Assembly: GCF_000762875.2 (NCBI RefSeq)
Contig: NZ_JRMP02000002.1
Span: 62,001 to 126,000, forward strand
DNA length: 64,000 nucleotides
Direction of reading: 5' to 3'
Origin: Helicobacter saguini
GTDB taxonomy: Bacteria > Campylobacterota > Campylobacteria > Campylobacterales > Helicobacteraceae
This document shows positions 10,288 to 18,261 of the stretch, one piece after another. The notes beneath the pieces are model-generated. The model was not told the DNA's origin, ran no database searches, and saw only the letters and a list, made by a program, of their open reading frames with translations. Position 1 is the first letter of the stretch; each line of letters starts with the position of its first letter. Position numbers and translations under genes: made by a program.

Positions 10288-10299
10288 ATTCTAGAATCT
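10286..10299. repeat. AGATTCTAGAATCT palindrome at the clpB stop codon
   Basis: Two heptamers in the opposite order to the usual palindrome make a perfect 14-bp palindrome. Its first bases are the last two bases of the clpB TAG stop. It lies between convergent genes, so a terminator role is possible. Confidence 0.75.
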
Positions 10300-10339
10300 T
10301 GGCTAAAAAAAATATCAACATTTTAAATAGTTTTAGAAT

Positions 10340-10984
10340 CTACTTTTTAGAATCTTTATCAATATCTTTCTTAGAATCCTCATAAATAAACACAGGCAAA
10401 CTTAGCTTAAATTTCACCGCAATCATGCGAAAAGAAAAGCCAAAAATAAGCGTCAAAATCACGCTGACATCGGCATTCAAAGGCGTATAAAAATACAAAC
10501 AATAATACAGCACACACGCCACAATCGACACGCTCGCATAAAGCTCTTTTTGAAACACAAGCGGAATTTTATTACACAAAATATCGCGCGCAATCCCCCC
10601 AGAAATCCCCGTAATCACGCCAGAAATCACACACACAATAAAGCCAAACTCATGCTCAATCGCCTTATTTACGCCAATAATGCTAAAGGCAATCAGCCCA
10701 ATGGCATCCAGCATCAAAAAAAGTCGCGAGAGCGAAGCAAAAAAGTATGGAATCTTGGTGGTTAGCATAGAGCAAAAGCAAAGCATCAGCACATATTCAG
10801 GGTGCTTTACCCAAGTCATCGGGTGCATATTTAGCACAATATCGCGGATTGTCCCACCGCCAATTGCCGTTACAAGCGCAATCAAAAGCACGCCAAAAAG
10901 GTCCATCTTATGCCGCCCAGCCGCAAGCGTGCCTGTGATAGATTCTGAAACAATCGCGATGATATATAGGGTTTGGAGTATCAT
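10340..10984 (-). CDS. TRIC-type cation channel family protein (UPF0126)
   Basis: Small inner-membrane protein of the YadS/YicG family, prokaryotic relatives of trimeric intracellular cation channels. It has two homologous three-helix halves, each with the glycine-rich motif GG(T/I)xRDI: AIGGGTIRDIVL near residue 41 and ISGGIARDIL near residue 127. The role in bacteria is unresolved. The C terminus ends DSKK followed by TAG, the same repeat-derived tail as apt in this window. Confidence 0.85.
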   Translation of the reverse strand: MILQTLYIIAIVSESITGTLAAGRHKMDLFGVLLIALVTAIGGGTIRDIVLNMHPMTWVKHPEYVLMLCFCSMLTTKIPYFFASLSRLFLMLDAIGLIAFSIIGVNKAIEHEFGFIVCVISGVITGISGGIARDILCNKIPLVFQKELYASVSIVACVLYYCLYFYTPLNADVSVILTLIFGFSFRMIAVKFKLSLPVFIYEDSKKDIDKDSKK

Positions 10985-11078
10985 TTTTTACCTTTGTGTA
11001 GTGTTATTAACCAAAAGAATTAATGGTTAAATTAATTAGATTCTACAATATTTTCTAACACTTAACACAAAATAAATT

Positions 11079-11465
11079 CTAGCTTAATTTATAAATCACA
11101 AAATGGCGAATACTAAAATTAAAGATAAAAGCTAAACCAGTGGCTAGAATCTTACCTAAAAGTGGTGGCATTAAAAAAAATTGCACACAAACATAAAGCA
11201 TACTCATATCAATCAATAACCCAAGAAAACTAGCTAAATAAATAAAAAAAGTTTCCTTAAATAGTGTATGTTTAGAATTTATAAAAATAAATTTTTTCGC
11301 AAAAATGAAATTCCATAAAGTTGCAATAATAAAACTCAAAAATCCAGCAAATAAGTAATGAAATTTTAAAATATCATTAAAAATAAAAAATACAGCCCAA
11401 TTCACTAAGGCAGCAGAGCCACCGACAAATAGATATTTTATAAAATTGCTAGTTAGAATTTTCAA
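11079..11465 (-). CDS. GtrA family membrane protein
   Basis: Small GtrA/DPMS-like protein of 128 residues with four hydrophobic helices. Family members are thought to flip or present lipid-linked sugars during cell-surface polysaccharide decoration. The N-terminal KYLFVGGSAALVNWAVFF is typical. I read a TTG start at 11465 preceded by AAGGA with eight bases between. It is the last gene of a minus-strand envelope group with the L,D-transpeptidase and RlpA. No glycosyltransferase partner lies next to it. Confidence 0.82.
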   Translation of the reverse strand: MKILTSNFIKYLFVGGSAALVNWAVFFIFNDILKFHYLFAGFLSFIIATLWNFIFAKKFIFINSKHTLFKETFFIYLASFLGLLIDMSMLYVCVQFFLMPPLLGKILATGLAFIFNFSIRHFVIYKLS

Positions 11466-11516
11466 TTTATTATTCCTTGTTAATTTAAGAAAAAGAGAGC
11501 TAATTTATACAATCTC

Positions 11517-12071
11517 TTAGGGCAAAATAATAATCTTAGTTTTCAGTGGCACCGCGTGATAAAGCTCATACATATCCGCGTCAAATAGCGCGATACAGCC
11601 ATCAGTCCAGTCGCCATAGCTAGCAAAAAGCTCACGCAGCCCATTAAAGCCATTTGGTAGCCCATGGATTTTAATATCCCCACCAGCACTCTTACCTTGC
11701 GAAGCCGCGTAAGCTCTATCTTTCGCATTTGGATAGCTAATGCCAAGATTCATATAAAACTTGCTATTTGGATTTTTAGAATCGATAAAATACTCGCCCT
11801 CAGGCGTTTTCTTATCACCCTCAAATTGCTTATGCCCCACAGGATTTCGTCCGAGCGCGATTTTATAAGTCTTTAAAAGCGTGTCATTTTGATACACACT
11901 AAGCTCGCGTTTGCCCTTATGCACGATGATTTTATTTATTTTACTCTCGCCTTTAGAATCTAAAAGTTTGGAATCTATGCTATAAGTCGCCTTTTCCTTG
12001 CCTTGCAAATAAAAGAAAATCCCACAAATCGCAACAATGCTAAACCCTATAATACATAAAATTTTTTTCAT
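11517..12071 (-). CDS. L,D-transpeptidase (YkuD domain)
   Basis: Periplasmic YkuD-fold enzyme expected to cut or cross-link peptidoglycan stem peptides. Residues 5-22 are a hydrophobic signal or anchor segment. Residues 31-44 carry repeat-derived IDSK, LDSK and ESK. The catalytic domain spans about 46-184, with conserved His136 (IHGLP) and the nucleophile Cys159 in TDGCIAL. The arginine usually following this cysteine is replaced. At 184 residues it is shorter than H. pylori Csd6, so I do not use that symbol. It starts about 30 bp after rlpA and is probably co-transcribed with it. Confidence 0.85.
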   Translation of the reverse strand: MKKILCIIGFSIVAICGIFFYLQGKEKATYSIDSKLLDSKGESKINKIIVHKGKRELSVYQNDTLLKTYKIALGRNPVGHKQFEGDKKTPEGEYFIDSKNPNSKFYMNLGISYPNAKDRAYAASQGKSAGGDIKIHGLPNGFNGLRELFASYGDWTDGCIALFDADMYELYHAVPLKTKIIILP

Positions 12072-12100
12072 TTTTTTCTCCGTTTTGGAATCTTTTAAGA

Positions 12101-13831
12101 TTACTCTTTTACAATGTGGCCTTTGATGGCGTGGGTTTCAATAAAGGCTTTGGCTTCATCATAAGTTTTAAAGCCGCGAAGTGCTACGCGATATAAGCCC
12201 TTATCAGTTATTACAATGTCGGCTTGATAGTCGCTGTAATCGGGGTTTTTAGATATTTCTTGCAAAAATTTATTTGCGTTTTGCTCGCTGCTAAATGCGT
12301 TTAGCGAAATCATAAAATTGCCCTTTTTAGATTCTATATTTTGTGATTTAGATTCTATATTTTTTGGCTCGATTTTAGAATCTTTAGAATCTTGCGGCAC
12401 AGCTTTAGAATCTTGGCTCTTAGATTCTATATCATTTGTCAAATCTTTTAGCTTATCTAGGGCGTTATCTAGGTCTTTATTCGCATTTCCTATATCTTTG
12501 CTTAAGTTTTCCTTAAGCTCTTTATTGATAGATTCTAGCTCTTTTGTGACCTCGTTTTCAAGCGGCTTTTTAGCCTCTTTGGTGTCCTTGCTTGGCTCTT
12601 TCACATTCCCTTTAGAATCTAGCTCCTCATTTAGCAACTCCTCCTCAAATATAGAATCTTCACTCTTAGAATCTTTTGGCGGCATTTTAGATTCTATAGA
12701 ATCTTTGGAGATTTCACTAGGTTTAGAATCTTGCGGTGTTTGCGTGGTTTCACCCGCTTTAGATTCTATAGAATCTGTAGTTTCTATCACTTCCACTTTA
12801 GAATCTTTTGGCGTAAATGGCTTAGATTCCACTTTAGATTCTGGCTTTTTAGAATCCATAGAATCTTTAGAATCTTGCGTAGTTTTGGGCGTTTCAGTCA
12901 CTTTAGATTCTATAGAATCTTGCGATTTTTTAGTCGTTTTGCTTGGTTTAGATTCTATATTCTGTTTAGAATCTTGTATAGTTTTCACACTTTCACTTCC
13001 CTTAGATTCCGCCTTAGAATCCCTACTCAAATTATTAGAATCACGCGCATCCTCGCCCTTATTACTAGCCAAATCCCCGCCAAATCCCACGACCTCAAGC
13101 CGCACATTCGCCACACCCTTGCTAACCATCGCAATATCGTGCGCCGCGACATTTGATAAATCAATAATGCGCCCCTCCACAAACGGACCCCTGTCATTTA
13201 TCCGCACCACCGTGCTTTTGCCCGTATCCTTGCTAAACACACGCACAATCGTATTCATCGGCAGCGTCTTGTGCGCGGCGGTGTGGGCGTGCATATTGTA
13301 GGTCTCGCCATTACTTGTCGCCTTCGCGTGAAAATCAGGACCATACCAACTCGCAATGCCATCAAAAGTATCGCCGACCTTCACAGGATGCGGCGTGTAG
13401 GTCTTGCCACGCACGGTGTAGGGCTTCATCGTGGCGCGCTGTATCGCCTCGCTATCGCGCATACCGCCCATTAGGCTCTCTGTTGGCGTGAAATGCCCGC
13501 TACCAGCCACCGGCGGCTCATAAGTTTTAGAATCTTTATCCTTGCTACTTTTTGTAACACCTTTGGACGTGCCTTTAGTGCCACTTTTAGAAGTGCCGCT
13601 TGAACCGCCCCAGCCACCACTTTGCCCTACACTTGAGTTTTCCACTAATGGCGTATCAAAGCTACTTTGCCCACCTTGTGCGTATTCGCTTTTGTATTTC
13701 ACCGCATTATTATTGTAGTCGCTTAAGCCCTCATAGCTTTTAAAGCTCCCAGCCCCGCCGCGATATTTACTCTCTGGCGCACATCCTACCAACATAAAAA
13801 TAAACATAAATAATACAAAATATCGCAACAT
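12101..13831 (-). CDS. rlpA: RlpA family lipoprotein (septal ring lytic transglycosylase)
   Basis: Lipoprotein of the RlpA family, which cleaves or binds denuded glycan strands at the division site. I choose the ATG at 13831, which follows AAGGGAAT and gives a proper signal peptide with lipobox LVGC (Cys17); an upstream ATG would place repeat residues before it. A Gly/Ser-rich segment spans 50-110. The double-psi beta-barrel is at about 155-252, with GIASWYG and INDRGPF. A SPOR domain lies at 503-576. Between them, residues about 257-502 are almost pure D-S/E-S repeat, which makes the protein 576 residues, much longer than usual. Confidence 0.9.
   Translation of the reverse strand: MLRYFVLFMFIFMLVGCAPESKYRGGAGSFKSYEGLSDYNNNAVKYKSEYAQGGQSSFDTPLVENSSVGQSGGWGGSSGTSKSGTKGTSKGVTKSSKDKDSKTYEPPVAGSGHFTPTESLMGGMRDSEAIQRATMKPYTVRGKTYTPHPVKVGDTFDGIASWYGPDFHAKATSNGETYNMHAHTAAHKTLPMNTIVRVFSKDTGKSTVVRINDRGPFVEGRIIDLSNVAAHDIAMVSKGVANVRLEVVGFGGDLASNKGEDARDSNNLSRDSKAESKGSESVKTIQDSKQNIESKPSKTTKKSQDSIESKVTETPKTTQDSKDSMDSKKPESKVESKPFTPKDSKVEVIETTDSIESKAGETTQTPQDSKPSEISKDSIESKMPPKDSKSEDSIFEEELLNEELDSKGNVKEPSKDTKEAKKPLENEVTKELESINKELKENLSKDIGNANKDLDNALDKLKDLTNDIESKSQDSKAVPQDSKDSKIEPKNIESKSQNIESKKGNFMISLNAFSSEQNANKFLQEISKNPDYSDYQADIVITDKGLYRVALRGFKTYDEAKAFIETHAIKGHIVKE
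12340..13055 (-). repeat. AGAWTCT array encoding the RlpA linker
   Basis: Around 700 bp dominated by heptamers in both orientations, giving DSK, ESK and DSIESK strings joined by short variable Lys/Thr/Pro-rich spacers. It separates the barrel from the SPOR domain. Because the heptamer reads open on both strands, a spurious long open frame appears on the plus strand. Confidence 0.9.
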
Positions 13832-13933
13832 ATTCCCTTGAAAAATTTTAGATTCTATAACTTCACTTCGCATACACAAGAATTAGATTCTATATTTTAA
13901 TTGTTAAGATTTAATAGAATCAAGAATGCTATC

Positions 13934-15079
13934 CTACTTCACAATGTCTTCCCCAAGCCATTTTTTAAGTATATCAGGCGTAGGCGACATAGCCAAAGAT
14001 GCGTAGCTATCGCGTAAATATCGCTCCAAAGGCAAGTGCTTGCTATATGCGATTCCCCCACCTAGCTTCATTGACAAGCCACAAATCTCAAGCACATTTT
14101 GCGTGGCATTAAGTCGCGCCGCAAACGCCAGCCGCAAGGCATTCACATCACTTCGCTCATACGCATCCACCGCATTAAAAGTCAGTGCGTGCTGGCTTGC
14201 CACCTTTGTGTAAATATCAGCCAGCTCAAGCCGCACCAGCTCGACATCCGCAATGCTGCTACCATCGTCATACTTGCGATTTTTGCAGTGCGACAAAATG
14301 CACTCAAACGCCGCACGTCCCAAGCCACTATACACCCCAGCAAAGCCCAAGATTCCATAAATCATCGTAAAATCCGTCTGCGTCCCACCCTCGCCATCAC
14401 TACCTATTCGATAACGCGAATCAACCCACACATCATTATACACAATCGGCGCGGAGTTATTCCCACGCATTCCTAAGCCGTCCCACGTGCTACTTTCAAC
14501 GCTTAGACCGGGCGTTTTTGCACTCACAAGCCAGTTATTTCGCCCACCTTTGACATCGTGCGAATTTGTATATGTAAGGAAAAAATCAGCGTAATTGCTG
14601 CTAGTCACAAAGCTTTTACGACCGCTTAAAATCACGCCCGGGACGCCATTTTTGCTCTCTGGCTTCTCTGTCATATCAATGCCAAAATGCGACCCACTCT
14701 CACGATACGCAAGGGCAATCACAATCTCACCATTTGCGATTTTTGGGAGCAACTCAGCCTTCATAGAATCTGTCCCAAACTTCGCAATAGCGAGCGTCCC
14801 ACCGCTATGCATCGTGTAGCACAGGGCAGTCGTAGGGCAATACTGCGCAAAAATGTAACAAATAGTAACATAATCTCGCATCCCCCCGCCCAAGCCGCCA
14901 TACTCCTTTGGCACGAATAACGCAAGGAATTTCAGCCGCCGCATCGCATCATAAGCCTCTCGCGGAAACTCGCCCTTGCTATCGACTTCTTTGGTAAATG
15001 GCGCGATATACTTCCTAGCAAATGCGTGCGTCACGCTCTCTAAGTTTTCTAAATTCAGCACTAAATTAGAATCTGGCAT
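13934..15079 (-). CDS. Acyl-CoA dehydrogenase-fold flavoprotein lacking the usual catalytic Glu
   Basis: FAD enzyme of the acyl-CoA dehydrogenase superfamily, 381 residues. The N-terminal helical domain, the central beta domain (ALAYRESGSHFG, ILSGRKSFVTSSNYADFFL) and the C-terminal helical domain (GLSMKLGGGIAYSKHLPLERYLRDS) are all present. At the C-terminal place where dehydrogenases carry the YEGT catalytic glutamate, this protein reads AMSPTPDIL. It may therefore be a monooxygenase-like or otherwise altered member rather than a beta-oxidation enzyme. No other fatty-acid oxidation gene is nearby. Start follows AAAGGAGAAAT. Confidence 0.8.
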   Translation of the reverse strand: MPDSNLVLNLENLESVTHAFARKYIAPFTKEVDSKGEFPREAYDAMRRLKFLALFVPKEYGGLGGGMRDYVTICYIFAQYCPTTALCYTMHSGGTLAIAKFGTDSMKAELLPKIANGEIVIALAYRESGSHFGIDMTEKPESKNGVPGVILSGRKSFVTSSNYADFFLTYTNSHDVKGGRNNWLVSAKTPGLSVESSTWDGLGMRGNNSAPIVYNDVWVDSRYRIGSDGEGGTQTDFTMIYGILGFAGVYSGLGRAAFECILSHCKNRKYDDGSSIADVELVRLELADIYTKVASQHALTFNAVDAYERSDVNALRLAFAARLNATQNVLEICGLSMKLGGGIAYSKHLPLERYLRDSYASLAMSPTPDILKKWLGEDIVK

Positions 15080-15119
15080 ATTTCTCCTTTATTATGAATT
15101 TCCTAACTTTTTATAGAAT

Positions 15120-15536
15120 CTACTTCTTAATCTTAGCGATTTTTTTATTATAAGTTTCCTCTTTTAAAGGGTTGATTTTTTCTTGCTTAAAGCTCCTGCC
15201 GATTACTTTGCCATCATAAGCTCGCACAAATAGCGTATATGCGCCATTCAAATCCATTGACAGCTCATACACAAAGTTATTTTTTTTATCATAAAATTTG
15301 TAGCCGATAAGATTGCCAGAAAGCGTGCCAACAATAGGCTCACCGCCCTTTACAACCACGCTTTTACCGCTACTTTTCTCAGTTTGATGATACTCGACAT
15401 TCGTGCAAGTCGTGCTAGCCACAGGGCAAAACGACTTTATCCAAATAAGATAGCTCTCGCTCTCAAACCCCGCCCCAGCCTTTAAAACGCACGCAAAAAT
15501 GCTAAAAATCGCAATGAATTTCGCCAAAAATTTCAT
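15120..15536 (-). CDS. Small secreted protein of unknown function
   Basis: A 138-residue protein with a signal peptide (residues 1-20, hydrophobic with AGA cleavage context). The mature part has a pair of cysteines close together (Cys36 and Cys43 region, SFCPVASTTC) that could form a disulphide. The rest looks beta-rich (GTLSGNLIGYKFYDKKNNFVYEL). I do not recognise a family. It sits 40 bp upstream of the acyl-CoA-dehydrogenase-fold gene on the same strand and may be co-transcribed with it. Confidence 0.7.
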   Translation of the reverse strand: MKFLAKFIAIFSIFACVLKAGAGFESESYLIWIKSFCPVASTTCTNVEYHQTEKSSGKSVVVKGGEPIVGTLSGNLIGYKFYDKKNNFVYELSMDLNGAYTLFVRAYDGKVIGRSFKQEKINPLKEETYNKKIAKIKK

Positions 15537-15626
15537 ATTTTCTCCTTAAAATTTCGCTAGATTCTATCATATAAGCTATAATTTTTCGTAAATTTTTGCG
15601 TTTTTAAGCTATTGTAAAGGAAAAGT

Positions 15627-16622
15627 ATGGAATCTAATATCACAACAAATAAAAAAAAACTATACGCTGTAATAGGCAATCCTATCAAGCATTCTCTCTC
15701 GCCACAGATTCAAAACGCCGCGATAAATGCACTGAATCTAAATGCGTTTTATGCCAAAATCTTGCTGCCACGCGAAATTGATGCTAAATTTTTAAAAGAT
15801 TTTATTTTTAGTAGCGATATTTTTGGGCTAAATGTTACGCTTCCTTTTAAAGAAATCGCGCTTGGGACGCTAGATTCTATCGATACTTTAGCCCAGAAAA
15901 TCGGCGCAGTAAATACGATTGTGCGGCTTTTAGATTCTAAAGGAAAAGAAATTTTAAAGGGCTATAATACCGATGCTTTCGGCTTTTACTCCTGTGTAGA
16001 TTCTATATTGAATGGAGATTCTAAACTTGATTTTATAGAATCTAAGGGCGAAGATTCTATAGAATCTAAGTCGCAAGATTCTAAAGATTCTAATAAATTT
16101 ATAGAATCTAACTTGCAAGATTCAAAAAAAGATTCCATAGAATCTAACAATAAAAACGTCCTAATACTCGGGGCTGGTGGGAGCGCTAAAAGTATCGCCA
16201 CGATTTTATCCCACCACAATATCCCCTTTACAATCGCAAATCGTAGCCACGAAAAACTCAAACATTTTGAGAAATTTTGTAACACTATCACTTTTGATAA
16301 AATAGATTCTAAATGGGTATCGCAAAACGCATTTGATATTATCGTAAATGCCACAAGTAGCGGAGTGCAAGGGCTTTTGCCACTAGATTCTAATATGTTA
16401 GAATCTTTATTTAAAAACGCAAAACTTGCCTTTGATTTAATGTATTCTAAAGACGCTTTAACGCCTTTTTGCAATCTTGCAAAAGCCACACACACGCCCT
16501 TTTTAGATGGCAAAAATATGCTAGTTTTTCAAGGAGCATTTTCCTTTCTATACTTCCATAATTTAGAAAATTCTAAACTTCAAAATATCATAACTATTAT
16601 GAATAAAAGTTTGGTAATTTAG
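15627..16622 (+). CDS. aroE: Shikimate dehydrogenase with repeat insertion
   Basis: NADP-dependent reduction of 3-dehydroshikimate in the chorismate pathway. The N-terminal substrate domain has NPIKHSLSP (near residue 18) and the catalytic lysine region VTLPFKEIA. The nucleotide-binding loop is LGAGGSAKSIA near residue 178. C-terminal GVQGLLPLD and FQGAFSF are family marks. Length is 331 instead of about 265. The excess is a repeat stretch at about residues 122-172, placed exactly between the two domains. The start codon is followed directly by a heptamer (MESN). RBS AAAGGA is present. Confidence 0.93.
   Translation: MESNITTNKKKLYAVIGNPIKHSLSPQIQNAAINALNLNAFYAKILLPREIDAKFLKDFIFSSDIFGLNVTLPFKEIALGTLDSIDTLAQKIGAVNTIVRLLDSKGKEILKGYNTDAFGFYSCVDSILNGDSKLDFIESKGEDSIESKSQDSKDSNKFIESNLQDSKKDSIESNNKNVLILGAGGSAKSIATILSHHNIPFTIANRSHEKLKHFEKFCNTITFDKIDSKWVSQNAFDIIVNATSSGVQGLLPLDSNMLESLFKNAKLAFDLMYSKDALTPFCNLAKATHTPFLDGKNMLVFQGAFSFLYFHNLENSKLQNIITIMNKSLVI
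16000..16152 (+). repeat. AGAWTCT array inside aroE
   Basis: Around a dozen in-frame heptamers give DSI, DSK, IESK and DSIESK strings. The array falls in the hinge between the catalytic and NADP-binding domains, so folding of both domains should survive. Confidence 0.88.
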
Positions 16623-16732
16623 AATATATAAATTGTTACTAGAAATACAATGAAATATTGTGAAATATTCTCTTTTCACAACAAAGATTCTATAAAATTA
16701 CATTTTTGATAATTTTTAAGGGTGAAATTAAA

Positions 16733-18259
16733 GTGAATATGGAATCTAATAATACAAATTCTACTATAGAATCTAAGTCGCAAGATTCTAAATATAACAT
16801 AGATTTAAAAAAAGATTCTAGCCTAGATTCTAAAGAAAATATAGAATCTAAAGCCACGATAAACCTAAGCACGGACAGCATTTTTAAGCTATTTTTAAAC
16901 TACTTTTTGCCCATGCTTTTTGCGATGCTGGCGATGGCTAGTTACTCCACCGTGGATGGAATCTTTGTTAGCATAAAGCTAGGCGATGACGCGATGAAGG
17001 CAATCGTGGCGACTTGGCCCATATTTCCCACGCTTATGGCATTTGCGCTCATGTTCGCACTAGGTGGTGCAAGTCTTATAAGCTACTACTTGGCTAAGGG
17101 CAAAAAAGAGCTTGCGTGTCGCATTTTTAGCAGCATTTGCTACCTGCTTTTCCCATTTTCACTTGTTCTTGGAATCCTTTGCTACTTTAACGCCGATAGC
17201 CTTGTTGAGCTGCTTGTCAAAAATCTAAGTAGCGAAGTCAAAGCAATGGCAATCGAGTATCTAAAAGGCGTATGTGTCGGGCTTTTTGGCATTATTATGC
17301 ACCCGATTTTAGATATTTGCGTGGTGAATGATAAGCGTCCGCGATTTGCGATGTTTGCGATGTTTTTGGGCGCGGCGTGCAATGTGATTTTGAATTATTT
17401 GTTTTTATTTGTGTTTGAGTTTGGCATTGTTGGGAGTGCGTGGGCTACGATTTTAGGGCATATTATCGGCAGCTTGGTGCTGGTAATTCATTATATTCCT
17501 AGTGAAATTCGCGTGAAAATTGCGACTTTTTTTGGCACTAGATTGTGTAATTTTTTAGAATCTAAAAGCACTTTGCTAACTAAAAAGGGCGATTTGTGCT
17601 TTACTCGCACTTTTAGTTGGCGGCTTATTTTTCGCTCGGCTAAACTTGGCATTCCCTATGCGAGTAGTGAGGCAAGTGTGGGCTTTGTGATGTGGCTTTA
17701 TAACGCCACGCTCAAAGGCATCGGGGGTGAATCCGCCCTTGCCATTTATAGCGCGATTTTGTATGCGGGGTTTAATTATTTTACGATTTTACTTGCTTTA
17801 GCCGAGAGCATTCAGCCTATTGCAAGTTTCAACTATGGTATGCGAAATTTTACGCGTTTAAGGGCTATTTTGCGTTTTTATATCGTGGCGGAATTGCTTA
17901 TTTCTATCGCACTTTATGGAATCTTTTTTATTTTTAGCGAGTATATCGCAGCGGCATTTCTAAAAGATATGAGCCTTAAAACGCAGTCAGCGGCGGCTAT
18001 GAGCGTGTATTTTTTTGGTTTTATATTTTTGGGGATAAACTTAATTATTGCCTTGTATTTGCAAAGTTTGCAACGCGCTTTGGCAAGTTTTATTGTTACG
18101 ATGAGTTACACATTGATTTTTATTGTGATTTTACTGCCTTTGATGGCGCGTTTGCTTGGCTTTGATGGGGCTATTATGGCGTATCCTATCTCGCAGATTC
18201 TGGCACTTGTTACAAGTGTTGCGGTGCTTTACAGGGTTTCTAATAATTATAAGGTGTGA
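16733..18259 (+). CDS. MATE family efflux transporter
   Basis: Multidrug and toxin extrusion antiporter with about 12 transmembrane helices, family marks such as MASYSTVDGIFVSIKLGDDAMKA near the first helices and QPIASFNYG in the second half. The first 40-50 residues are repeat-derived (MESNN, IESKSQDSK, LDSKENIESK) and precede the first helix, so the native start has been extended or replaced. I prefer GTG at 16733, ten bases after AAGGG; ATG at 16739 is the alternative. The stop overlaps the radA ribosome-binding region, implying one transcript aroE-MATE-radA or MATE-radA. Confidence 0.85.
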   Translation: MNMESNNTNSTIESKSQDSKYNIDLKKDSSLDSKENIESKATINLSTDSIFKLFLNYFLPMLFAMLAMASYSTVDGIFVSIKLGDDAMKAIVATWPIFPTLMAFALMFALGGASLISYYLAKGKKELACRIFSSICYLLFPFSLVLGILCYFNADSLVELLVKNLSSEVKAMAIEYLKGVCVGLFGIIMHPILDICVVNDKRPRFAMFAMFLGAACNVILNYLFLFVFEFGIVGSAWATILGHIIGSLVLVIHYIPSEIRVKIATFFGTRLCNFLESKSTLLTKKGDLCFTRTFSWRLIFRSAKLGIPYASSEASVGFVMWLYNATLKGIGGESALAIYSAILYAGFNYFTILLALAESIQPIASFNYGMRNFTRLRAILRFYIVAELLISIALYGIFFIFSEYIAAAFLKDMSLKTQSAAAMSVYFFGFIFLGINLIIALYLQSLQRALASFIVTMSYTLIFIVILLPLMARLLGFDGAIMAYPISQILALVTSVAVLYRVSNNYKV

Positions 18260-18261
18260 AA

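Noticed and set aside
12318-13301. Long plus-strand open frame (327 codons) rich in LDSI and LES opposite rlpA
   Set aside because: It is the complement of the repeat array, which reads open on both strands when heptamers are in phase. It has no ribosome-binding site, no recognisable domain, and lies wholly within rlpA.
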